Shown: positions 30,263 to 42,084 of the stretch, piece by piece | Numbering within the stretch: the stretch's first letter is position 1 | Layout: the number at the start of each line of letters is the position of its first letter | NCBI GenBank assembly: GCA_964030475.1 | Contig: CAXIPT010000001.1 | Location: 3,736,513 to 3,800,512, forward strand | DNA from: Tethya wilhelma | Lineage: Eukaryota > Porifera > Demospongiae > Tethyida > Tethyidae | Length of the DNA: 64,000 nucleotides | Direction: 5' to 3' | Translations under genes and position numbers: made by a program | Notes under the pieces: generated by a model | Database searches by the model: none | The model's input: the letters and a program-made list of their open reading frames with translations, nothing else | What the model was told of the DNA's origin: nothing

Positions 30263-33200
30263 CTATGGTTTATTGTGATGAATGATATGATGGTAGTGGT
30301 GATGATCGTGCAAATAAAAATGCTTCACAGTTGCATCGACTGCTGAACTTCCCAGTGGCATATTGTTCTTATCCGACAGCTCCAGAGGTTGCATCATTCG
30401 GGGACTGTCCAGGTCTAGGTCGTGGACAGCCATGTCCGTGTGAGGTGAGTCACGACCTGTTCTTGACGTCACAGGGAATGCTAAATCGTGCCAGCTATTG
30501 TTGTTCAGTAATTTACTACTAGAGTCTATCAGTTGATCGTGACCGGATGACTCCTCCTCGGGATGAGGAGCAGCAGTGCTCGAGCTCGGTCCTTCCACCT
30601 GGAGGTTCGGGGCTTTTGAGTGTTTCTTGCATTGTTGGTTGTTGTGTCTGCTGCCACTCTCCTTCATCTCTCCTCCCGGGCCTACACTTCCAATGAGCAT
30701 TTTAGCCGAGTTCTTCATGTCGTGTAGAGTGATATAGTAGCTCTCATTCTGTCCAAAGTTCAATTCGTGGCTCATGTCCAGTTCTCTGAAGTATTCCGAG
30801 TTGGTTTGAGATCTGTGTTTGTGTTTCTTCGAACGAGGGCTTACTGCCACCTCCTTAAACCCGTCGAAACACTTGGTACAAACGACGTGATGGTGATGGT
30901 GCCTGTGTCTTCCCACTCTGTTCTCAGGTACCCCTGGACAGTTATCATCTATCGACGGGTCTACTATGGAGTCTCTAGTTCTTGACGATCGACTACTCTT
31001 CTTTCGTCGACTGCTGTACGACTTTCTCCGCTGTACTTTTGCATTCTCGGGCGTCTTACATTGATAATAGTAGCACTCATCTTGACTTCTTGATCGCGAT
31101 CGAACCACATTCTGGATCTCAAGATCTTCACACCCCTCGGCCACCTCCTCTGTCTCCTGGCTCCCCCCACCACTCACAGTGTCCTTCAGGTACTCCGGTG
31201 GCAGAGAACTGGGCCTCTCTCCTCTGTACCTCTCTCGTCGTCGTCGTCTTCTCACCCTCTCCTCTCGCGGGCTAGTCCTACCCCCACTCTCACGATGAAT
31301 GCTACACAATGGGTGGTGGCCGTCACTGGCTTGCTCTTCGAATCTCAACCCGTCTTCAACGATCCTAACGTGTTTGATGCTGCTAGTGGATGGAGAGGGC
31401 GTCCTATCTGAGAGGCTGCTACTGGAGGCTTCGGCCATCCTAGAGTTATCGTGAGGAGGGGGTACCCTAGGGGGCTCTTCTATGGACTGAGCTAGAGTGT
31501 TTCCCAGTGAGTCAGCCATCATTGTGCAGATGGATTGGAAGTATTGGCTCAACATCTTGCGATCCTGCACGAGAGAGTGTTTGTGGAACAAGAAAATGCA
31601 CATAAGGTTGTTGGTAATAATGAGTGCCTACATGGATTAGTTAGTAGAACAATAGGATCACGACGGTATTAATGTTTGAAGACTACTCTACTCCCACTCT
31701 CCAACTATCGCCCGGCCAAAAGTGCTAACTGCCATGATCAAATTAAACCCTCTCAAAGTCCCAAACAACACAACAACAACAACATAACATGACCCCAGGC
31801 TATGCACGTATGTAGAGAGTTTGAACCAGATACAGTGTGTGTGTGTGTGTGTGTGTGTGTGAATAATATGGCACCTGCATGGCAGAATAGCTCAACATCA
31901 CAGTGCAACAAATAGCCTTTACACATTCTTGAGGTAAACCAAGAAATATGGAAACCCAACTCAAATCACCAACTGTGGATTGAACACAACAGCCATGGTG
32001 ACACTAGGTATACTGTTACAAGACCAAGGAAAAGCTTTTTTTCCCTCCTTTTTTGAGCCATTACTGTTCTCTTTACTGAGGCCGATCAGTTGTCTACTGT
32101 CAGATATCACATTAAAAGGGTTTTACTAGGAAGAGGTAGCTACAAAGCCATTGGATAGCCTATAGCAACAGACATCAAAGTATCAAAGTCTGTGTTCTAG
32201 CACTGGCTATACAACACCAAACTGTATGCACCTTCATACAGTCTTGTGTCTAGCTATTATTGAAGTACATCAGGACTATATATCAAAGGTCTTTGTTCGA
32301 TGGGATTCCCTGCACATCAATAACTGACTACATCTCTAATCCAAACGGGACATCTTGAATTAATTGTACATTCACAAGCACTGCAGAGCAAAGCATAACT
32401 TAGATTCTTTCAAGTATTACTGCACTCATTACAATAGTCTAGCCTCATTACACTACCCTTGTAAAACTAATGACCGTGCACACTGCATCTCTCCACATAT
32501 ATACAAAAAGAAAAGAGTTTGTTTTACAGCATGCTCATGGGATTTACAGTATACGTATGTGCCCAGTGGGCCAAAGCATTGTTGGCATTCTGGAGCATAG
32601 ATCAGCTTACTTCAGATCACTATAAACCCATGATGGGAACCACTACTGTAATTATCATTCATGAGAGTAGGACAATTATGATACGTGCACCCAATTTTAT
32701 TATATACCATGGACTGCACTATTACATGCACTACATAGCACACCCATGCATGCAGCTATAGGCTACCCATAATAACTGAATATCAACAGTATTGCAGTGC
32801 TACACAACATAATAATGTAGCTTAAAGGGACAGTATACTGAGAGGNTTAAAAGGGTTTTACTAGGAAGAGGTAGCTACAAAGCCATTGGATAGCCTATAG
32901 CAACAGACATCAAAGTATCAAAGTCTGTGTTCTAGCACTGGCTATACAACACCAAACTGTATGCACCTTCATACAGTCTTGTGTCTAGCTATTATTGAAG
33001 TACATCAGGACTATATATCAAAGGTCTTTGTTCGATGGGATTCCCTGCACATCAATAACTGACTACATCTCTAATCCAAACGGGACATCTTGAATTAATT
33101 GTACATTCACAAGCACTGCAGAGCAAAGCATAACTTAGATTCTTTCAAGTATTACTGCACTCATTACAATAGTCTAGCCTCATTACACTACCCTTGTAAA

Positions 33201-35146
33201 ACTAATGACCGTGCACACTGCATCTCTCCACATATATACAAAAAGAAAAGAGTTTGTTTTACAGCATGCTCATGGGATTTACAGTATACGTATGTGCCCA
33301 GTGGGCCAAAGCATTGTTGGCATTCTGGAGCATAGATCAGCTTACTTCAGATCACTATAAACCCATGATGGGAACCACTACTGTAATTATCATTCATGAG
33401 AGTAGGACAATTATGATACGTGCACCCAATTTTATTATATACCATGGACTGCACTATTACATGCACTACATAGCACACCCATGCATGCAGCTATAGGCTA
33501 CCCATAATAACTGAATATCAACAGTATTGCAGTGCTACACAACATAATAATGTAGCTTAAAGGGACAGTATACTGAGAGGGAGGAATAATAAACTATACG
33601 TAAAATTACAAGAGTTGCCACATTGAATCTGTCGGTATCTTTAACGTGTGGCTACAGTGAAGTACACCTGGAATAAAGTTCAAAGAGGACCCATTAGCTA
33701 AATCTGTTTGCCTATAATCATAGCCAATTGGGTGATTCTGTACACAAACAGTAGCCAGCCAAGTCCTTAGTTACCCACCATGTTGTCAAGTAAGGCAAAC
33801 ACAATACATTTACACAACTCTAGTTGATATTCTATTATTAATTGCTCATCTTTATAACCTTATTCATGATATCAAATAAACATAACTTACATCTGCAGAG
33901 AGCTTCTCCAATACCTCAGAGGGGATTTCAGGGTGTCCACCATTTGCTGCAGCTAAAGCTTCAACAGTCATCTTTGAGAGAGATAGAGAGAGAGAGAGGA
34001 AGAGAACTTGAAATGAAGTTTACTTATGCATGGAGTTGAAAATTAAATCCTGGATTTTCCCAGAAGGAAGTGCATCTACCAGAAGTATAGGCTCCTCCTA
34101 TACATATACACACAGGAGTCACTCCCAGGCAACACATAACAAAAAGACCAGACACAAAGGTGCAACTAGTATATGTGATATCACTGGTCAAAGCTCACCA
34201 GTGAGTGAAGTAGGAGGTGGTGACCCACTTAACTCACAAAGTGTCTGCTGACACCCAATGGCCTCTCAGGAACAAAAACTCACACAAAGTATCACTAGTA
34301 CTTCAAAAGGTACTTCAAAGTAACACTTAATTAGAAATGAATATTTGTATGTGACAGTGCTGTATGCAATAGACATCAGTCTGTCTGCCTCTAGAGTACC
34401 ATAGTACAGTCACTGTGTAAACACTTCTGAATCATAGCTACCCACCTTGACATGTTGAGGGTCCTTCAGAATGGATTTAATTGGCAGTTTAGGCTCTTGT
34501 GAAGCACTTGTTTTCTTGTCCTGGAAGAGAGTAAATCAATGAGCAGGTAAAGCACTATGGGCTGGAATACAACTGCTCTCACAAACAGACTACAGTACAT
34601 TAAAAATACTTTTCTCTCTATTGAACTACATGTAAGCAAAGTCTACATTGATGGACAGCTAGAAGCATCCCATTTCCACAGCTTGTACCCTACTGTAGCA
34701 TACAAATCACATACACTTCTCTTTATGTCTTGGATGTACACAAGAATGCAGGGGCTTTGCTCAGATGAAATCACATAACTAATAAGCTTTAGAGAATCCT
34801 AGTCAGTTTTCCCCACTAATCTCCATAGAGATCAAAGAGTATGCCAGCCCAAACATCAGGCTCCAGCAGTCAACCAGGAACTGTTGTCCAATTTTAGTCA
34901 ATCATACACCAATAAGGCACACGCTTTCTCCTATAATTACTTCAACCTCACCCAGGTAGATCAAAGACATATAATGGCTCGCTTTTTGATTGACTCTGGG
35001 AATTATGAAAGTTTCTGTAAGCGAACACCGTGTTGCTTCCAGACCTCCATATACAATCAATGGAGCTACATGCACTGCACTGGGAAATAGGTTCAGGCAC
35101 AGACACACACAAAGAGAGGTAAGGGAGACTTCCTTGGAACTGTTAG

Positions 35147-35184
<38 letters not shown>

Positions 35185-38100
35185 GTATTCTATGGGTTTG
35201 GAATGTGCAAATAAATTCCAATTAGAGAGAACACAATCATATCACAACCACATGAAGGAACCATCTCAGTGGTGTGGTCAATGCTGCTACCTAGCAACTC
35301 TACCACAAATGATGCAAACACTGGGATAACACTAGTTAGTCAGGTGTGTTCACTTATCCTGTGACCACACAGCACACACCCACACAGTCTCTCACTTACC
35401 TGAGTGGTAGTCTCCAATACAACAAAATTGTCAGAAAATGCATCCAAATCTTTCTCTCTTGACGGTCTATTTGTCTCCTCATCACGACAGTCCATCATTA
35501 AACGTCTCTGTATTTCACTGGGCAGAGAGTGAGTGAGATCTTTGTCTCTTGGAAGTGTTCTCTTTTTCTGACTGCTATTCCTTGCTCTAGCTCTCGGAGG
35601 GCCTTCCTCTGATGAGTTGAGTCTCTCATCTCCGTTCTCTTCCACTCTGTGCTGCTCACTACAGAGGTTGTCCAGAGAACAGGAACGTGTCGGGGACAAC
35701 TTGCGATGATGTTGTTGCTGCTGCTGTGAATGTTGTCCAATTCCAAGACTGAGAGCTGTGCTGATGGAGTCAAGACTGCCAGAACGAAACCGAATCAAGT
35801 TCACTTGTTCTGTAAGAAGATAAGACGGTGAAAATTGAGAACATTATTTATGTAAGCAATACAATTATGGATTAATTGCAATTAATTTCAAGTATCGTCA
35901 ACAGAAGCTCATTGGACTTTGTGAAAAGAATGCAAGCACTTAGCGCACTTGGAAAATCACCTGATAGTCTTATTAATTTCTGCATTTTTTCCCATGCACC
36001 ACACAATACACTATCTTCAGATACCATGCAAGCATGTGCACGAATCAATGAAAGTAGAGAGTACATCCACACACACAAGCAACACTCAGTTTCCCTAGGA
36101 ATGCTTTGAAGCTGACAAAATTACGTTGAACGCTACTTCCTAGAGTTTTGTCCGTCTTTGGAAAGGAAAGAAGTATTCCCAGAGTCAGGAATTACACAAC
36201 AAGCAAGACTTGACTTTGAAACACAAAACAATAACATACTAAACTGAATACATTAAAACCACAAATTATTATTCTAACAACAGAAACAATAGAAGCATTG
36301 CACGCACTAGAGCACTACTGCAACAATGTAACTTCTTGTATTCTGGAAACAGATACCACTAAACAACGTCCGATTATCTGAGCTCTCTTCCTTTCACACA
36401 GTCAGTCTATCTCATACACACATGCACAGGCACAGCACGACGCACACACATACACACACACACACACACACACGCATACACATACATATACACATGAGAT
36501 CCTCATCACTCGAATCATTGAATCTGTTTATAGGAGCAGCCTTTCTAGCTAGGGTTCACATCGCACTAAACAAACACCACAAAGCTGAAAGGTTGTACGC
36601 CTCATTAAGCATTCATCTACAGATGTAGCCTACTGATTGAGAGAACATGTACGTCATATTGTGCAACTTTGTTTGCTGTTTCAACACATTCTGTTGTATG
36701 CATGTTACACTGTATCGTACATACATACATACATGCACATGCACATGTGTCGTACAGGTGAAACATAGTACGAAGGTATGCGAGCAATTCAACACATGCA
36801 GCATCCCATGAAGTGAGCTGCCCTAGAGGTTGGCTGACCATAACTAGCATTAATGAAAGCATGTAGGCTGTCTGTTTGAAGCTAATTCCTTCATGTACAT
36901 GGAAATGGCTCAAAGAAGGCATCAAGGGGTAGGGAGGACGGCGAGTTGCAAGCTATTGGCAGATAATGGAACGTTCCAAGAGTCTACTGCGTCAGAAGAA
37001 CCAAGACTGCTCAAATACGGACGCACGCACACCATATGCTATAAGTAAACACAAACACTGTTAAACAATAACTAACTAACTAATCAACTCAACAGTCATT
37101 CCCAGACGTCTTGTGCATATCACACACATACAACTACTAGCCATCACCATGGTAACCCTACCACGGGCAATTACGACCACAGTTGAAGTTGTCCTTAGGA
37201 CATACCCTACCCATTTGTTAGCTGTGTACCAAAGGGACCATCAAAAGGCCCACAGTTGTGATACTGCGGAGACAGCTGGGAAGATTAACAAAGTTTGACG
37301 TGATTTCTGGTTACCATAACATGCATGACATCGTGCATGCATGCATGCATGGGGCTGACTCTTACCAGATGGGTCTCCAGATTCCTCTTTGGTGGAGGGT
37401 CTTAGGCTACCCGTAAGAGTACCTACAGAGAAACAAACAAAAAGAAAAAATAAATAAATAAAAATAAATAAATAAAAGTGACATGATTACTATAGATAAA
37501 CCATAACTAATTTATTGCAGTCTTCAAATTATAATTAGCTTCCATGTGGTTTCTATTTTGTATTCAGAAGGGGAAAAAATGTTCCGTTTCATAGATTTTG
37601 AACCCAAAACATCTTGAAATAAATAAATGCTATAAAAAACCACTTGATCTCAAGTTTCAAAGCAATCCTCCTCCTACACACGCTTGGCAATGTACTAAGG
37701 ATACACAAAACTTAAATCCAATACGGGCACCTGTCATCAAAACCTTCGATCAATAAAAATTAAAACTAATCAGGTTACTGGGTATGTAAAGCCTTTCCTT
37801 CACTCCCCCCTTCTCTCTAACAAGAGCTGGGAAGGATAATTTACAAAATAATGTGCAATGCCCACATACTGATTTCAATCAATACCAATTTACACGGACC
37901 ACACAATTGGTAGAGGCATCAGCACTCATTAACCACTCATCAACACTACTCTAACTTCTAAGGCAAAGGCATTTAACAATATTTGTTTTGTACTTTGCTC
38001 TGGAGACTTACAACATGCACTATAATGCATTGGTGATACATTTCACACTAGCTTCATTAGTGTTCTTTTCTCGTTCTCAAGCACATTTTTGCCATTCCGT

Positions 38101-38443
38101 TCTTGCAAATACACATGCACTATGAATGGGGACTTCTTTTGAGCAGCTTGCTGCAATCACCATCACATGTAGTGCCATGCATGCCAAACTAAACTAAACC
38201 TAAGGGCAATATTTGCAATCACATGCATGCAGCTTCTACTGACAATTTTATTCCTTTAAATGTTGAGAGAAATGAACGGCCTGCAATACTGTACTACAGC
38301 CAAGAACAGAATACTGAAATTATCCGATGCACATACATATGCATGTATGCATGCATTGCATGTCGTACAGATGCACAGAATCATGCACAATCATGCACTA
38401 CCATGTACTTACTGATGAAGGATTTGCTCTGTCCTTTCCCCAT
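30263..38443 (-). CDS. Naked-cuticle-like protein (myristoylation-type start, His-rich tail)
   Basis: Exons: 38413-38443, 37366-37422, 35400-35809, 34446-34520, 33891-33971, 30263-31564 give about 651 residues. All junctions are GT-AG and in phase. The second of two adjacent ATGs (38441-38443) is chosen because of its strong context and because it yields MGKGQSKS, an N-myristoylation-type start like the MGKxxSK of NKD proteins. Other NKD-like traits are a Cys-rich segment CYYYQC, the basic word SKKHKHRS, and a C-terminus ending in a histidine cluster (HDHHHYHHIIHH). A second cluster, RHRHHHHHVVCTKC, lies mid-protein. The rest is Ser/Arg-rich and probably disordered. No canonical EF-hand loop, the defining NKD domain, is visible. 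NKD proteins bind Dishevelled and restrain Wnt signalling; that role here is inference. An exon at 38817-38871 may be an alternative start. Confidence 0.6.
32111..32845. repeat. 735-bp duplication, copy 1 (likely assembly artefact)
   Basis: Identical in appearance to 32847-33580, separated only by a single N at 32846. The copy ends read into each other exactly at the N. It lies in an intron of the Naked-like gene. Confidence 0.9.
32847..33580. repeat. 735-bp duplication, copy 2 (likely assembly artefact)
   Basis: Second copy after the N. This is the pattern expected when two overlapping contig ends are joined without collapsing the overlap. Confidence 0.9.
35820..37365. other. intron of the Naked-like gene with simple repeats
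   Basis: Holds (CA)n-rich sequence at about 36436-36495 and a (CATA)n-like run near 36719. No exon recognised. Confidence 0.6.
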
Positions 38444-38989
38444 CATACATAACCTAGTTGGAAATTGAGCTACAGTGCAGAAAAGAGTGACAGAACAATG
38501 ATATATAGTCATGTCATGCAAGCATTCAAGTTAAGATATACAAACACATAGACTCAATAGCTTAATGATTTCTGTAGGTCAGTGAACTTGAATGTCTCTG
38601 AACAACTTGACATTCCACTGAGATACAGGTATTATAAGCTTATACATGCTGAACACAATTCAGGCTGAACTTGCAATACTGCCAAACTGCAGATGCTAGA
38701 ATTAACAAGCATCACGAATGCGTGTAGGCCTTAGCTATCAACTCCATTTATTCTATTTATTTGTTGTCAAGTCAAGTTTTTAGATGAACACGTTCATAGG
38801 GTGTGCTTAAACATACCAAACTTCAGCTCTTCTTTCTCCTCGAGGTTCTTTATTGCGAATGCTAACTGGTCCTGCTATTGCTGGTAGGCAACCTGCATGC
38901 CACCGCCACCAGGTACTGTATTTACTGAGTCTGATGGCTTGAAAACACAACATAAATTTTTTTTTGACAGTGCAGTAGTATAATATTGG

Positions 38990-39100
38990 TGTACCAGGTA
39001 CCGCGCCGCGCAGGAAATTAGCCGTTTTGACGTCATACGTTAGTAGAAGCTCCTCCCCCTTTTAGATCTAGAAATTCGCATTACATTTTTGACGTCAATG
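38990..39100. promoter_or_regulatory. GC-rich segment with two full CRE palindromes
   Basis: TGACGTCA occurs at 39028-39035 and again at 39090-39097, beside a GC-rich stretch (GGTACCGCGCCGCGC) that is unusual in this AT-rich neighbourhood. Position about 550 bases upstream of the Naked-like start suggests its promoter, on the minus strand. Motif evidence only. Confidence 0.45.
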
Positions 39101-39624
39101 ATAAACATGTGCGAGGTCCACCAAGAACAAGGTCACAAGTAGTGGATGGTAAACTGTATGTGCTTAAGAGTTATGACTACCCTACACTACGCTGAGGTGT
39201 CAGTAAGTGATGCTGCAACAATGCGATTACACACAATGAGTTCCACAAAAACAGTCCAACATTTTCAAGAACACAAAATACCAGGGATTACGATGTCTCA
39301 CCAGAGCCCTGAGACCTGAAAAGGGAACAGGGCAAATTTATCGTGACCAATCGACATAAAATTATACCAATACAATACTAATCTGTGAATCAATATCCCA
39401 TACATTTTTTATAGGGCAGCAAATACTTGATTACATGAAAAAGGCAACCTAGCAATATCTCCCTCTAATTATTCATACAAAACAATTATTGAATTATGGG
39501 GAGAGAGGAAACTAAGGCTTGAACCTTTGAGGTGGTCCCTTTTAACTGCTGAGATAACCTTTGTCCTCCCACAAAATGAATATCAGATAACAAACCATTC
39601 TTAAACCACAGATAATTTAAAGGT

Positions 39625-42051
39625 TTACTTTGCTAAGTGAAGTAGCCTTCTTTGTCTAAGTTCCTCAGATGAGAGCTGTTTGTCAGAGTCCTTATTCTCA
39701 ACCACTTTAGTGCTCTCTTTGGAGTCTGCAAGTGCAAAAGTAAACAACACTAGGGACAATGCTTTGACAACAGCAGTGTGTTTTCAGTGCGCACTTGCAT
39801 GCATAAAGGTAAAAGAGGACATCAATGGACACCAAAGAGTTCAGTTACTGTAAGAATTGCATCATTGCACAGGACACAAGGATTACTTAGGTGGATATTT
39901 GTTAGCACTCTATAAAGTGCTTTGCACTTTTCCCTCTTAACACTCCTTCTATGACTCCTTCAAGGATGACCGAAGCAGGCATTCAAGCGATGCTTTGATC
40001 TATTAACATTACCCTTCCATTTCACATTAACAGACTCACAGACACAACAGAGGTACACAGTGCAGTGCACATATCCGTAGAGATAGTGAATGAGACTACC
40101 AACTAGATCTACCCACTATTTTGGTTTCAGTACAAGTGCCCTTTAAGAGTGCCTGTGGGAAAGTCTGGGCAGCTTCTGTCACATCAAAGCCACCAAGCGG
40201 CCGACTGTTTGCCAACATCAAGGTATACATTGGAAAGAGGGGCTAATGACTTAAACATCCTTTAGGAAGTGTCATCTTGTGATAGTATAATTGAAACGAG
40301 GACCGAAGAGGATTACAAGTGCATGCATGCATACAAACACCCGACCCAACACTCCAATGGGTTCACAATGACCACACTTGTTTATCATACGTACGTCATA
40401 ACAAGTTATTGGACAACACTGTCGTAGCAACAGTGAGGAGGAAATAAACATTCATATCTATCACAATACAACCAGGACAATGAATCATCTGCCTAAACAA
40501 ACAGAGTCAGTTTATTCTTCTAAAGGCAATGGTGGGAAGGATGCAGCTCTCATTAGTCTACATATATATAGCAAAGCAGGCACCAGACATGTACTCTAGC
40601 ACAGAAGCACGGGCAATATTTTGTGGGCATTGGGCATTAATTTTGAAAATCAATAAGTTGGATAAGGTAACTGGTTTTCTCTAAAGACAGCAGAATACCA
40701 TTACAAAAGGTGATAGAATTACTGCTAAAATTTACCCAAAAAGGGGATTGTATTGCTATACCTTTGTTTTTATTTGCCTCAATTGGTCCAACCATTCATG
40801 AAGTAAGAACGTTGTCTGTTGTGTTCTGTACAACAAGGCTATATGCTTTCATTCCTGCCACAGCGATATAAATCTCTAAGAAGTGAGCTCAAACTGAACC
40901 AACATATCAAACGTATCAAAGAACTCCCGCACTCCTTGAAGATGAGTAACTGTTACCTTTGTCTCACAAACCAATCAATATCCGACCACAACTTCAAAGC
41001 TTCTGAAACTCCATCAAAAACAAACTTTAATAACACAGTTGCTAGGTAGATTAAAGAAAATATTGGCATTCCAATGATACACACCAACGAATATAAACAA
41101 ACAGACACAAATAAAAAATATATATTCAGTAAATAAATGTTCAGGAAACTTTGTTGCAAACAAAGCAAACTTTGTGTGGAGTAACATGAAAGTGGCCACT
41201 GAAAAGTGCATGGCACTATACAGACAGAGTTATCCTGAGTAACATGAGAAAATATTTTACTTCTTTTGAGACAAAACATATACATTAAACCAGAAACTCT
41301 CTTGAAATTTCAAAAAAATTCAGACATAGACACAATGGTTGCTAGCACACACATACATAGTACATATACATACACACACAGAGAGAGAGAGAATTGTAAG
41401 GATTGCAGCAAATTAACCATTAGACAGATGCAGCTTGCTTCAAAGGGGAGTCATATAGGCATGGCTAGCAATATTAACAAAATCCCAAACTTAAGAGACA
41501 GTCTTTCAAGTGTTACACCTCTATCACAATTACAGACACTATTGAAACCTTAGACACCAGTAAGACCACACTACCATGAAATGCAATACATTTGAGTGTC
41601 TACCAGATTCTATGACTATTTAATGTAAATAGAATGTAAGGTAGATATTATATCTGTTACAAAGGTGGGCTATATTTATGATGCCAGTATATGGTGCAAT
41701 CTGATACAAGAGACATAGAGAGCCATAGATAAATGTAACCCAAAGGGCAGACAGGCACATAACATTGATCTTTCATGTGAGCCATTTGCACAACCATACT
41801 CTATTACATGATGTGTGCATCTTTGCAAGGGCACACACAAAACACATGCAAGGTAAAACAAGATTACTGGGAAGATTGACAAGAAACAGCTAACACTTCC
41901 CATCCTTAAACCTTCCCACATCAAAGGCATACAAAGTAGGAATGGAGGCAGCATCAAAAGGAAACACAAGTGGTATCTTACTTGGTTGATTAAACTATAG
42001 TGATGCACCACTGAATATCACAAAGTATGTGATCATTATTTGAAGACAAAA

Positions 42052-42084
<33 letters not shown>

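Noticed and set aside
32364..33496. Repeated 78- and 80-codon frames
   Set aside because: They lie in the 735-bp duplicated intron segment, lack splice sites and protein-like composition.
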